Source of the DNA: Geomonas azotofigens
GTDB lineage: Bacteria > Desulfobacterota > Desulfuromonadia > Geobacterales > Geobacteraceae
DNA: 64,000 bases
Assembly: GCF_018919395.1 (NCBI RefSeq)
Contig: NZ_JAHLME010000003.1
Coordinates: 930,001-994,000 of the forward strand
Reading direction: 5' to 3'
Shown: positions 9,195 to 17,474 of the stretch, one piece after another
How positions within the stretch are numbered: the first letter of the stretch is position 1
Layout: each line of letters begins with the position of its first letter
Translations under genes and position numbers: made by a program
Notes under the pieces: model-generated
Database searches by the model: none
What the model saw: only the letters and a program-made list of their open reading frames with translations
What the model was told of the DNA's origin: nothing

Positions 9195-10174
9195 TCACCG
9201 GGGGAGGCGGCTTTCTCGGTTCGGCCATCGTGCGGCAGTTGCGTGCCCGCGGCGACGAGGTGGTAAGTTTCTCGCGCGGCGACTATCCCGAACTTGCCGC
9301 GCTGGGCGTCGAGCAGCGTCGCGGCGATCTCTCCGACCTGAACGCCGTGGTCGAGGCGGCGCAAGGGTGCGACATCGTCTTCCACGTGGCGGCCAAGGCC
9401 GGGATCTGGGGCGATTTCCAGGAATACTACCTGGCTAACGTCGTCGGCACCGAGAACGTGGTCGCAGCGTGCCGCATCCTCGGCATAAGGCGCCTGGTCT
9501 ACACCGGGTCACCGAGCGTGGTTTTCGACGGATCCGACGTCGAAGGCGGCGACGAGTCGCTCCCCTACCCCACCCATTTCGAGGCGCCCTACCCGCACAC
9601 CAAGGCGCTCGCCGAAAAGGCGGTACTCGCCGCCAACTCGCGCGCCCTCTCCACCGTTTCGCTGCGGCCGCACCTGATCTGGGGTCCCAACGACAACCAC
9701 CTGGTACCGCGCATCGTTGCCAAGGGTCGCGCCGGCGCCTTGAGGCGCATCGGCACCCGTACCTGCCTGGTCGATACCGTCTACGTGGAAAACGCCGCCG
9801 AGGCCCACCTGAACGCGGCGGACCGGCTCACTGCCGATGCCCCGCCGGCCGGGAAGGCATATTTCATTTCCAACGGTGAGCCGATCGCACTGTGGGAGAT
9901 GGTGAACGCGATACTCGACGCGGCCGGCGTAGCGCCGGTCACCCGCACCATCCCTGCCGGAGTCGCCTACGCCGCCGGGGTTGCCTGCGAAATGGCATGG
10001 AAGACCCTGAGGCTTGCCGGCGAGCCTCCCATGACTCGCTTCGTCGCCAAGGAGCTTGCCACCTCCCATTGGTTCGACATCTCCGCGGCCCGCAGGGAGC
10101 TCGGCTACTCACCGCGCATCTCGACTCAGGAAGGGTTGAGGCTGCTGCGCGAATCGTTCGAGGCAGGGGCTTGA
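9182..10174 (+). CDS. oleD: OleD-type 2-alkyl-3-ketoalkanoate reductase (extended SDR)
   Basis: Extended short-chain dehydrogenase of 330 residues. OleD reduces the keto acid from OleA with NADPH to the 2-alkyl-3-hydroxyalkanoate. The N-terminal dinucleotide motif is VTGGGGFLGSAIV and the active-site YxxxK is YPHTK; the fold resembles 3-beta-hydroxysteroid dehydrogenase/isomerases. The start lies inside the oleC 3' end and the stop overlaps the next start as TTGA, so oleC, oleD and the transferase are probably co-translated. Confidence 0.88.
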   Translation: MRALVTGGGGFLGSAIVRQLRARGDEVVSFSRGDYPELAALGVEQRRGDLSDLNAVVEAAQGCDIVFHVAAKAGIWGDFQEYYLANVVGTENVVAACRILGIRRLVYTGSPSVVFDGSDVEGGDESLPYPTHFEAPYPHTKALAEKAVLAANSRALSTVSLRPHLIWGPNDNHLVPRIVAKGRAGALRRIGTRTCLVDTVYVENAAEAHLNAADRLTADAPPAGKAYFISNGEPIALWEMVNAILDAAGVAPVTRTIPAGVAYAAGVACEMAWKTLRLAGEPPMTRFVAKELATSHWFDISAARRELGYSPRISTQEGLRLLRESFEAGA

Positions 10175-10863
10175 CCCCGGTCGCCGGACTGGAGGCGGTA
10201 CGCGCACACTACCGGCTCGAACCGCTGCAGCGGCCGGATTTTGAGAAAACGCGGTTGATCGGTCATTTGAACGATGCGGAGCTCAGGCGCGGCGCGAGGT
10301 TGCTCGATAGCAGGAAGCGCGAAGAGTTCCTGGTAGGAAGGGGCTTGGTGCGGGAAATCCTGGGCGGCCTCACCGGCGAGGAACCGGGCCGTCTCCAGGT
10401 AGTGGAGGGCGAGTTCGGGAAACCCTATCTGCCGGCCCCGCAGCGCGAAGATGGCTTGCGCTTCAATGTTTCCCATGCCGGCGGATTCCTGCTGATCGCT
10501 GTGTGTTACGGCGCGGAGATTGGAGTCGATCTGGAGGAAGTGCGGCAGGACCTGGCGTTTCGCCCCATGGCGGAGCGCTATTTTTCTGTGCGGGAGCGGA
10601 AAGAGCTGTTCGGGCTGGAGTCTGGGCAGCAGTTGGAGGCCTTTTACCGTTGCTGGACCAGGAAGGAAGCTTATATGAAGGGGACCGGCAGCGGTTTCTC
10701 GCAGCCGTCCACCGGGTTCGACGTGTCGCTGCGGCCGGGTGAACCGGCGGCCCTGTTGTGGCATCAATCGGACCCCGCCGAGATCGAGCGCTGGCGCATT
10801 ATGGACCTGGCCGTCCCCGCCGGTTATTGTGGGGCTTTGGCAATGCAAAGGCAGGGCGAATAA
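10171..10863 (+). CDS. 4'-phosphopantetheinyl transferase, Sfp type
   Basis: Transfers phosphopantetheine from CoA to carrier-protein Ser residues. The signature motifs are FNVSHAGG, the Mg-binding GVDLEEV and WTRKEAYMKGTG, in the order and spacing of Sfp-type enzymes. The long frame opens upstream inside oleD; TTG 10171 overlapping the oleD stop is the only sensible start before the homology, so the protein is 230 residues. Its place at the end of the pfa-ole run suggests it activates the ACP domains of the synthase. The stop codon TAA lies within a dispersed palindrome (10854-10879), which supplies the last residues QGE. Confidence 0.85.
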   Translation: MTPVAGLEAVRAHYRLEPLQRPDFEKTRLIGHLNDAELRRGARLLDSRKREEFLVGRGLVREILGGLTGEEPGRLQVVEGEFGKPYLPAPQREDGLRFNVSHAGGFLLIAVCYGAEIGVDLEEVRQDLAFRPMAERYFSVRERKELFGLESGQQLEAFYRCWTRKEAYMKGTGSGFSQPSTGFDVSLRPGEPAALLWHQSDPAEIERWRIMDLAVPAGYCGALAMQRQGE

Positions 10864-10879
10864 TTATTCGCCCCTACAG
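10854..10879. repeat. Dispersed palindrome GGGCGAATAATTATTCGCCC plus CTACAG tail
   Basis: Near-perfect palindrome followed by CCTACAG; further copies are at 23085-23110, 23169-23194 and 54719-54744. This copy overlaps the 3' end of the transferase gene and provides its stop codon. Confidence 0.8.
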
Positions 10880-10881
10880 AG

Positions 10882-10935
10882 TCCCATCCTTCCCATCCTT
10901 CCCATCCTTCCCATCCTTCCCATCACTCCCATTGT
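10882..10935. repeat. 9-bp tandem repeat TCCCATCCT
   Basis: Four perfect head-to-tail copies of TCCCATCCT are followed by two degenerate ones. It lies between the convergent transferase and yhaV-like genes and shows no coding potential. Confidence 0.8.
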
Positions 10936-10940
10936 CCACC

Positions 10941-11330
10941 CTACTTCCCCTTCCCCCTGAACGCCCGGTACGCCTCCATGTGGCTTCGATACTTTACCAG
11001 GCTCACCTCGCTGTTGAGCCATGCGTAGATGATGGCGTTGGTCTCCTTGTCCCACTTGAAAAAGAGCCGGTGCTCCTTGGTCGGCTTGGCCCGGCGCCAT
11101 TGCCGGTAGGCATGCCCCTCGGCCTCCCCCTGGTAGTACCCGGCGTGCTGCGGGTCAGCTGGTATCTCGTCCTTTATGGCCCGGTACACGCGCGCCAGGA
11201 GCTTCGCCTGGGGCGAATCCTTGTAGGTCTGCGGGCTCCTCTCCTTCTCCTTGGCCACCACGACGATCAGTTCGTCCAGCACCTGTTCGAAGGCGGCGTG
11301 AAAGCGGATGCGCGACTCGTTGCTGACCAT
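10941..11330 (-). CDS. YhaV-family toxin (RelE/ParE-like mRNA interferase)
   Basis: 129-residue protein matching YhaV over most of its length. It has an N-terminal helix FHAAFEQVLDEL, the segment SPQTYKDSPQAKLLARVYRAI, the core HRLFFKWDKETNAIIYAWLN and a C-terminal MEAYRAFRGK. YhaV toxins are ribosome-dependent endoribonucleases normally paired with the AbrB-fold antitoxin PrlF encoded just upstream. No PrlF-like gene is present. Instead the start is 1 base from the stop of a 288-residue TPR-like gene, which implies translational coupling to that protein. The family call is firm; toxicity and partner are inferred. Confidence 0.8.
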   Translation of the reverse strand: MVSNESRIRFHAAFEQVLDELIVVVAKEKERSPQTYKDSPQAKLLARVYRAIKDEIPADPQHAGYYQGEAEGHAYRQWRRAKPTKEHRLFFKWDKETNAIIYAWLNSEVSLVKYRSHMEAYRAFRGKGK

Positions 11331-11331
11331 C

Positions 11332-12198
11332 TTAGACCTCCACGTCCCTGATCAGTTCCTCGATCAGCTTCATCTTGTCGGGATCCGGAACCTTGATGGT
11401 GTCGGCGCTGCAGGCGAGCTCCCGCTCCATGCAGTCGTACAGTTCGTACAGGGTGCCGTTCTCGACGGAAAAGGAGAACGCGTCGAAGATGCGGGGATGG
11501 CAGGCCATGGTCGACAACCTCTCGGAGACAACGTCCTCGTAGTAGGTGGCGACCAGGCTGTCCGGGAGCACGAAACGGTAGTGGATGAAGGCGGAGTCCT
11601 TGCCCCGAACCAGCTCATAGCTGTAATGCTGGAGCATGACGTCGGTCTCGGAAAAGGCGGTCCCGATTGAGCTCAGCACCGTCTTCAGGTCCTGCTCCGC
11701 CAGCCCCTGGCGAGCCAGCGCTTCGGTGACCGCCTCGTAATCCCCCTGGCGCGGGTGACGCACCCCTTCGTGATCCTCCTGCCACTGGGACAGCAGTTTG
11801 TTCAGCAGCGAAAACCTCCCCGTCAGCGGGGCGATACCGATGGCGGCATTGAGCAATTTCGATTCTTGCGGCGCCCGATCCAAGGCGAGCAGGGCGTACT
11901 TGGCGGCGTCGTTCCAAAGGCAGGATTTTTCCAGGGCGAAGGCGTAGTACATCAGGGATAGGTAGGAATCGGAGTGCTCGATGGCCTGGAGATACTGGGC
12001 GTGCATCGAGACGATGTCGTGTTCCAGGCAGGCCACCAGCCCAAGCAGGGCGTGGGCAGACGCCGGCTCCTTTTTCAGCAGCGTCTGTGCCGCCTTCTTG
12101 TACTTGGCCAGCTTGTGCCCCTGGGTCACGTCCCTACGCGTGAAGCTACCCAGTTCGCGCAGAAGCTCGCCGAAATCGGGCTGCCTGCGGAAGAACAT
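11332..12198 (-). CDS. TPR-like protein of unknown function, coupled to YhaV-like toxin
   Basis: 288 residues, not recognised as a named family. The N-terminal two thirds is helical with TPR-like spacing (KYKKAAQTLLKKEPASAHALLGLVA is one unit, LWNDAAKYALLALDRAPQESKLLNAAIG another). The C-terminal third (about 185-288) is a mixed region rich in Tyr and acidic residues that ends in a charged helix. No signal peptide or membrane segment is seen. The stop lies 1 base before the yhaV-like start, and the gene begins 8 bases after the previous stop. Position suggests it neutralises or carries the toxin, but the sequence alone does not show this. Confidence 0.7.
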   Translation of the reverse strand: MFFRRQPDFGELLRELGSFTRRDVTQGHKLAKYKKAAQTLLKKEPASAHALLGLVACLEHDIVSMHAQYLQAIEHSDSYLSLMYYAFALEKSCLWNDAAKYALLALDRAPQESKLLNAAIGIAPLTGRFSLLNKLLSQWQEDHEGVRHPRQGDYEAVTEALARQGLAEQDLKTVLSSIGTAFSETDVMLQHYSYELVRGKDSAFIHYRFVLPDSLVATYYEDVVSERLSTMACHPRIFDAFSFSVENGTLYELYDCMERELACSADTIKVPDPDKMKLIEELIRDVEV

Positions 12199-12206
12199 GG
12201 CCCGGC

Positions 12207-12473
12207 TCAGCTAAGCGCCGTGCCGCAGAACCTGCACGAGCTCTCGCGCCATTTGCTGAACTCGCTGCATTTCGGGCACTGCCGATAGTGCCCCTGCACC
12301 GTGCGCAGCGGACGCTGAAAGAGGGTGATCATGACGGTGGGAGCGAAAAGAGCGTTCAGCAAAAACCACAGCACAGGGTTGCGTCCCTTGCTGTAGGCGA
12401 CATAAGCGCCGATGGTTCCAGGCAGGAGGAAGAAAACGACGACGAATCCCCATTCCATCATGTTGCTAGGCAT
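12207..12473 (-). CDS. Small membrane protein with C-terminal zinc ribbon
   Basis: 88 residues. Two hydrophobic segments (about 8-26 and 33-52) are followed by a zinc-ribbon-like tail with CPKC and CRFC pairs. GGAG lies 5 bases before ATG 12473. It is the second gene of a compact four-gene minus-strand unit that ends with the YhaV-like toxin. No specific family was recognised; a membrane-anchored accessory protein is the most that can be said. Confidence 0.65.
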   Translation of the reverse strand: MPSNMMEWGFVVVFFLLPGTIGAYVAYSKGRNPVLWFLLNALFAPTVMITLFQRPLRTVQGHYRQCPKCSEFSKWRESSCRFCGTALS

Positions 12474-12503
12474 GTACGCTCCAGTGTTCGTGTAAAGGCG
12501 GGA

Positions 12504-12794
12504 TCAGGTTCTCGGTTCGGTCCTGGTGATGGTGCTGCGCAGCTCGAGCCCCAAAAGCCCTGCGGCTTCGTGGACCGCGTTCAAGTAGCGCTCCTTGAAG
12601 TGCGGCAGGGCGTCGGTCGGGCTGCCGTCCTCATCCCAGGGAAGCTCGGTGCGCGACAGCACGATCATGATCTCTTCCAGCGCGTCCCTTTGCCTTCTCA
12701 GTTCGCGGATCTCTTGCACAGCCTCGCGCAAAAGCTCTGCCGTGGCCGGATCATCGGACGTCGCCGCCTGCAGCTTGTGTAGTATATCGGTCAT
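12504..12794 (-). CDS. Small coiled-coil protein of unknown function
   Basis: 96 residues, counted from the ATG at 12794, which has GAGGAG 6 bases upstream; a longer in-frame extension to 12863 lacks a ribosome site. Residues about 15-55 (AELLREAVQEIRELRRQRDALEEI) form a strong coiled coil. The C-terminal part has DEDGSPTDALPHFKERYLNAV. First gene of the possible toxin-containing unit, 30 bases before the next gene. Function not recognised. Confidence 0.6.
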   Translation of the reverse strand: MTDILHKLQAATSDDPATAELLREAVQEIRELRRQRDALEEIMIVLSRTELPWDEDGSPTDALPHFKERYLNAVHEAAGLLGLELRSTITRTEPRT

Positions 12795-12926
12795 CGGTAG
12801 CTCCTCTTGAGTGGTGGCATGGTAACAGTGAGGCGTATACGAGTCAACAGCCTTTATAGGCACGATTTGCCGGCTCTTTCCCTCCCCTTGACGCCACTAC
12901 TGCGCATCCTTACGTATTTCTTTTAA

Positions 12927-12955
12927 TTGCCAAAGCGTAACAAAGGCTTTATGCT
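12927..12955 (+). promoter_or_regulatory. Sigma70-type promoter of the ompH-like gene
   Basis: TTGCCA and TATGCT are separated by 17 bp, ending 42 bases before the ATG at 12998. Confidence 0.55.
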
Positions 12956-12997
12956 CTCCCAGTCGCAGTCACCACTACTCAAATAAAGGACGATCAT

Positions 12998-13618
12998 ATG
13001 ACCAAGTTCGTGACACTACTTCTCGGCTCCGCCCTCACCTCCCTCATTGCCGCCAACGGTTTTGCCGCTGAGGCTGCCCCCGCTGCAGCTCCGGCAGCGG
13101 CGCCTGCCGCGGCGGTCGTTCCGGCTACTCCGGCTACGCCGGTCAAAGACGCAGATGCGGGCGCAGTCAAAATCGCGTTCATCGATATGGCCAAGGTCGC
13201 GTCAGAGTCTCCCGAAGGCAAAGCGGCTGGTGAATCGCTGAAGAAGAAGTCCGAGCAGTTGCGCGCCAAGCTCGATGCCAAGACCAAGCAACTCGAGAAG
13301 CAGAAGGCGGCCATCGAGGCCAAACTCCCCACCATGACCCAGAAGGAGCGCACTGCCAAGGCGGCCGAGTTCCAGAAGAAGGTCGAGGAGTACCAGAAGC
13401 TGGCGCGTGCAAGCGAATTGGAGGTTAACCAGCTGCAGGACAAGCTGACTACCGAAATCGGCGGCATCATCAAGAAGGCTGCCGGTGAGTACGCCAAGGC
13501 CAACGGCTACCTGCTGGTGGTCGAGGAAAAAGGGGTGCTGTTCGCGGATGAAAAGGTGAAGCCCAAAGACATCACCGAAGAGGTCGCCGCCGAGCTTTCC
13601 AAAAAAGGCAAGAAATAG
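12998..13618 (+). CDS. OmpH/Skp-family periplasmic chaperone
   Basis: 206 residues. Signal peptide at 1-24 (TLLLGSALTSLIAANGFAA), then an Ala/Pro-rich spacer of about 28 residues, then an OmpH/Skp domain that starts KIAFIDMAKV and continues as a long charged coiled coil (about 75-150) typical of the Skp tentacles. Skp holds outer-membrane proteins in the periplasm. The gene is alone between its own promoter and a strong terminator rather than in the bamA-lpxD cluster, so it may be a second paralogue. The Ala/Pro spacer is longer than in classical Skp. Confidence 0.8.
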   Translation: MTKFVTLLLGSALTSLIAANGFAAEAAPAAAPAAAPAAAVVPATPATPVKDADAGAVKIAFIDMAKVASESPEGKAAGESLKKKSEQLRAKLDAKTKQLEKQKAAIEAKLPTMTQKERTAKAAEFQKKVEEYQKLARASELEVNQLQDKLTTEIGGIIKKAAGEYAKANGYLLVVEEKGVLFADEKVKPKDITEEVAAELSKKGKK

Positions 13619-13658
13619 CCGGTCTGCCGAACAACCGCATCAACCTCACCGTTTCATC

Positions 13659-13696
13659 GTTTCGCCGCCTCGGATTCCCTGGCGGCGAAACTTTTT
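13659..13696 (+). terminator. Intrinsic terminator after the ompH-like gene
   Basis: GTTTCGCCGCC pairs with GGCGGCGAAAC (11-bp stem, 11-base loop), followed by TTTTT. Confidence 0.85.
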
Positions 13697-13824
13697 CCTG
13701 CTTCAGCCTTTACTCCTCTGTCCTCAATAAAAATTAACGTCTGTTAAGAAAAAAATACGATTGTTGCTAGAATGTCACCTTGTTTCTTGGAAGGACCAAA
13801 TTCCGAGCGGCACAGGGGACAACG

Positions 13825-14295
13825 ATGATGCTACGACCTTGTCTGATTTCGCTCTGCCTTGCGCTGGCCATCACCTTCCGCTGCGGGGGTGCCCGAGCGA
13901 CCCTGGGGGAACCGGCCGAGAGCATCACGAGGGACACCAGGAATTTCTCCGGCGTGCTCCTAAAGTCGGCGACGCGGGCCAGGTACCGCGTCCAGTCCAT
14001 CGCGTCAGGCACAACGGCCACCACGGTGCGGGAGTACGTGGGGCCTTCAGGGGTCGTCTTCGCTGTCGCGTGGAACGGCTTGGTGCATCCTGACCTGCAG
14101 GTGTTGCTCGGCAACTATCACCATGACTACCGCAAGGCGCTATCCCACGCCGTGCGCCTGCCTGGGCGCCGGGGAGCGAAGGTGACGACGGACAGGCTGG
14201 TGGTGGAAACCTGGGGACACATGCGCAACCTGCAAGGGCGGGCCTACCTTCCCGAACTCCTGCCCGAAGGAGTGAGCCTCGATGAGATCCGTTAA
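13825..14295 (+). CDS. DUF2844 family exported protein
   Basis: 156 residues counted from ATG 13825, which follows AGGGG by 6 bases; the longer TTG start at 13780 is less likely. The N-terminus (LRPCLISLCLALAITF) is a signal sequence. The body contains TTVREYVGPSGVVFAVAWNG and LLGNYHHDY, recognisable as the DUF2844 family, which usually sits next to DUF3443 genes, as here (the next gene starts 14 bases before this stop). Function unknown; the pair is probably exported and acts together. Confidence 0.75.
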   Translation: MMLRPCLISLCLALAITFRCGGARATLGEPAESITRDTRNFSGVLLKSATRARYRVQSIASGTTATTVREYVGPSGVVFAVAWNGLVHPDLQVLLGNYHHDYRKALSHAVRLPGRRGAKVTTDRLVVETWGHMRNLQGRAYLPELLPEGVSLDEIR

Positions 14296-15736
14296 GCTGT
14301 CGCTAGCCCTGGCCGTGGTTGCCGTACTCGTCGCGCTGGTGGGGTGCGGCGGCGGAGGGAAAAAGGGGCCAGCCCTCACGTCGATAACGGTAACCCCCAC
14401 GAATTCAACGCTCTCCGTGGGCACGACCTGGCGCTTCACCGCTACCGGCACCTACTCCGACAACAGCACGCGTGACATCACCAACCTTGTTTCCTGGAGT
14501 TCGTCCAGCGAAGCGGTGGCGACCATAAGCAACGCGTCGGGGACCAAGGGATTGATCACCGCGGTCTCGGTGGGGACCGCGACCGTGAGGGCAACCCTGG
14601 GCGCCGTGACCGGGACCACCGGCCTCACCACCACGCCCGCTTCGAGCCCCACCGCCAATGTCATGCCCCTCACCGTGAACGGCTCGCTCTGCTCCACTGG
14701 AAGTTACCTGAACAAGGCCTGTGTCAGCGTCACCATCTGCAACCCCGACCTCTCCGCCTGCCAGACGGTTAACGACATCCTGCTCGACACCGGCAGTTAC
14801 GGGCTGAGGGTCTTCCAGCAAGCCATCCCCAGCCTGACCCTGCCCCCGGTGGCAAGCGGTGCAGGTTCACTCACCGGTTGCGTCCAGTTCGCCGACGGCA
14901 GTTCCCTGTGGGGGCCGATCAGGACCGCGATGGTGAAACTTGGCAACGAACCGTACGTTTCCGTGCCGATCCAGGTGATTAACTCAAGCTTCGGGTCGCT
15001 CCCCCTCCCCTGCTCCAACGCGGATCCCACCCCGGTTTCGTCGGGGTTCGCCGGCATCCTCGGCGTCGGGGTCTTGAAGGAGGACTGCGGCCTTGGCTGT
15101 GCCTTCAACGCTGCCAACGGTGTGTATTACAGTTGCAACGGGACCACCTGCGTTGGCGCCTCGGTGCCGCTCACAGACCAGGTGCAAAACCCGGTCGCCG
15201 CGCTGCCGGTGGACCACAACGGGCTGATCGTGAGCCTGCCCTCGGTTCCCGTGGGTGGGGTGCCCTCGCTTGATGGATCCGTCATCCTGGGCATCGGCAC
15301 CAGTACCAACAACACCCTTTCCGGACCGGTTGTGCTCAAGACTGACGCGGCGGGCGACTTCACTACCGTCTACAACGGGGTCACCACGAACGGATTCGCT
15401 GATACGGGATCAAATGGTTTGTTCTTCCCGGACACGAACCCGAGCGTCCTCCCGGTATGCCCGTCGCCCAGCACCGACTGGTACTGCCCACCCGTGACCA
15501 GGTCGCTTCTGGCCACCAACGTCGGTGCGACGGGCTCACCCTCGTCCGCAGTGAGTTTCAATCTCTCTAATGTCAACACGCTGCTGAGCAGCCCCAACCG
15601 GGTTTTCAGCGACATCGGCGGGCCATCGGGTTTCGGATTCGACTGGGGCCTCCCCTTTTTCATGGGTCGCAACGTAGCCTTCGGCATCGAAGACGAGACC
15701 TCCGCGCTCGGTACCGGCCCCTACGTCGCCTATTGA
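14282..15736 (+). CDS. DUF3443 family lipoprotein with N-terminal Ig-like (Big_2) domain
   Basis: 484 residues. A lipoprotein signal (VLVALVGC, Cys at about 22) precedes a Big_2-like domain (about 30-115, TSITVTPTNSTLSVGTTWRFTATGTY split by loops) and then the DUF3443 region. Two DTGS motifs are visible: LLDTGSYGLRV (about residue 165) and FADTGSNGLFF (about 378). Paired DTG[S/T] motifs are the hallmark of bilobal pepsin-like aspartic proteases, so a protease fold is possible but not established. Several Cys pairs fit an exported protein. It overlaps the DUF2844 gene by 14 bases, so the two are co-translated. Confidence 0.75.
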   Translation: MRSVKLSLALAVVAVLVALVGCGGGGKKGPALTSITVTPTNSTLSVGTTWRFTATGTYSDNSTRDITNLVSWSSSSEAVATISNASGTKGLITAVSVGTATVRATLGAVTGTTGLTTTPASSPTANVMPLTVNGSLCSTGSYLNKACVSVTICNPDLSACQTVNDILLDTGSYGLRVFQQAIPSLTLPPVASGAGSLTGCVQFADGSSLWGPIRTAMVKLGNEPYVSVPIQVINSSFGSLPLPCSNADPTPVSSGFAGILGVGVLKEDCGLGCAFNAANGVYYSCNGTTCVGASVPLTDQVQNPVAALPVDHNGLIVSLPSVPVGGVPSLDGSVILGIGTSTNNTLSGPVVLKTDAAGDFTTVYNGVTTNGFADTGSNGLFFPDTNPSVLPVCPSPSTDWYCPPVTRSLLATNVGATGSPSSAVSFNLSNVNTLLSSPNRVFSDIGGPSGFGFDWGLPFFMGRNVAFGIEDETSALGTGPYVAY

Positions 15737-15758
15737 CGCGAAGACGTAGATGACAGTG

Positions 15759-15795
15759 AAAAAAGCACCCTGTTCAATCAGCAGGGTGCTTTTTT
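15759..15795 (+). terminator. Intrinsic terminator after the DUF3443 gene
   Basis: AGCACCCTG pairs with CAGGGTGCT around a 9-base loop, flanked by an A-run before and a T-run after. Confidence 0.88.
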
Positions 15796-15851
15796 ATCAT
15801 CCGCGTCCTCGATCGAAACGTATCCTTTTCCTCTCCCCGCACTCCTTGAGT

Positions 15852-15880
15852 TTGACCTGGTGCGCGCCATCAGATAGTAT
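15852..15880 (+). promoter_or_regulatory. Sigma70-type promoter of the S10 peptidase gene
   Basis: TTGACC and TAGTAT are separated by 17 bp, ending 55 bases before the start codon. Confidence 0.6.
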
Positions 15881-15935
15881 CCTCAGTGTCATGTCATGTC
15901 TGCAATGTAATTCCTAATCGAGGGAGGGATTTCCT

Positions 15936-17468
15936 TTGTTCAAATCCTCACTGTTTGTTTCTGCATTGCTCTTCGCCTTATGCCAAGTGCCGGCGCTGGC
16001 CGCTCCTCCGGTCCCGGATAGCAAGCCGCAAGTTCCTGAACAGCAGGAACCACACGCGAAACCAGCAGGGGGGGCACGTCCGGCGTTCAGCACCCACCAG
16101 GCGCGCATAGGCGGCAAGGAGATCTCCTACCAGGCATTGGCCGGCACGCTCCCGGTACAAAACGACGCGGGCGAGACCGAGGCGGAGATCTTCTACGTCT
16201 CCTACCGCGTGCAGCAACCCGCCACGGCCAAGTCCCGCCCCCTGCTCTTCGTCTTCAACGGCGGCCCCGGCGCGGCGTCGGTCTGGCTGCACTTGGGCGC
16301 GCTGGGACCCAGGCGGGTGCAGATGCTTCCCGACGGGAACATGCCTGCTCCCCCCTTTCATTTGGTCGATAACGCGTCAAGTTGGCTCGATGTCGCCGAT
16401 CTCGTCTTCGTGGATCCCGTCGGCACCGGCTACAGCCGCGCCGTAAAGCCCGACCTCACCAAGAAATTCGCCGCGGTGCAGGGCGACATCGATTCGCTGG
16501 GGCGCTTTATCAGGCTGTACCTTACCCGCAACGCGCGCTGGGACGCTCCCGTGTTCCTGGTCGGCGAGAGCTACGGCACCTTCCGCTCAGCGGGGCTGGC
16601 GGAGTACCTGGCCGAGCACGGCGTTGCCCTAAACGGTCTGATTCTCGTTTCCAGCATCCTCAACATGCAGACCGTCTCCTTCGATTACGGCAACGACCTG
16701 CCCTACCAACTGTTCCTTCCCAGTTACACGGCGACGGCCTGGTACCACCGAAAGCTCGCACCCGAACTGCAGGCCGACCTGAACCAAACCTTGGCGCAGG
16801 CTGAGCAATGGGCGGCAACGGAGTACCTGTGGGCGCTTAACAAGGGGGACCGGCTCACTGCTGCGGAGCGCAAGGCGGTAGCGGAAAAGCTGGCTGGCTT
16901 CACGGGGCTTAGGGCGGACCTGGTGCTGAACAGGAACCTACGGGTGGACAACCGGGATTTTGCCAAGGAATTGCTGCGTGGCGAGGGGCGCATGGTCGGC
17001 TTGATGGACAGCAGGTTCAACGCCGAGAACCCGGAACCGGGCAGGCATCTCGGTTTCGATGCGACGGTGGCGACCATTCGCCCACCATTCACAAGCGCGG
17101 TGAACGCATACCTGCGGGAGGAGCTTGGCTACCAGTCCGATCTCGAGTACTTCGTGCTGGGCGGCGGCATCGGCCGCTGGGACTGGGAGGCGAAGAACGG
17201 CTACGCCGATACCGGCGAAAACCTGCGCAACGCGATGGTGAAGAATCCTTACCTGAAGGTGTTGATCGCCTCGGGGCTTTTCGACCTGGCCACCCCGCAT
17301 TTCGCCACCGACTACACCGTTGCGCACCTGGGGCTTGGGGAGGAACTGCAACGCAACATCTCGGTGAAGCGGTACCGCTCGGGGCACATGATGTACCTGG
17401 CGTCAGACTCCCTGGCAGAGCTCAAGAAGGATGCGGCGGACTTCATCAGCGCAACGTTGAAGCGTTAG
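15936..17468 (+). CDS. Exported serine carboxypeptidase-like protein (peptidase family S10)
   Basis: 510 residues from a TTG start preceded by GAGGGAGGGA. Signal peptide at 1-22 (LFVSALLFALCQVPALA). The S10 catalytic set is complete: Ser in GESYGTFRSAG, Asp in GLFDLATP and His in SGHMMYL. The oxyanion motif NGGPGAASVW and the VDPVGTGYS segment are also typical of the family. It would act in the periplasm on peptide C-termini. It stands alone with its own promoter and converges with the nuclease gene 6 bases away. Confidence 0.88.
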   Translation: MFKSSLFVSALLFALCQVPALAAPPVPDSKPQVPEQQEPHAKPAGGARPAFSTHQARIGGKEISYQALAGTLPVQNDAGETEAEIFYVSYRVQQPATAKSRPLLFVFNGGPGAASVWLHLGALGPRRVQMLPDGNMPAPPFHLVDNASSWLDVADLVFVDPVGTGYSRAVKPDLTKKFAAVQGDIDSLGRFIRLYLTRNARWDAPVFLVGESYGTFRSAGLAEYLAEHGVALNGLILVSSILNMQTVSFDYGNDLPYQLFLPSYTATAWYHRKLAPELQADLNQTLAQAEQWAATEYLWALNKGDRLTAAERKAVAEKLAGFTGLRADLVLNRNLRVDNRDFAKELLRGEGRMVGLMDSRFNAENPEPGRHLGFDATVATIRPPFTSAVNAYLREELGYQSDLEYFVLGGGIGRWDWEAKNGYADTGENLRNAMVKNPYLKVLIASGLFDLATPHFATDYTVAHLGLGEELQRNISVKRYRSGHMMYLASDSLAELKKDAADFISATLKR

Positions 17469-17474
17469 TAGAAG

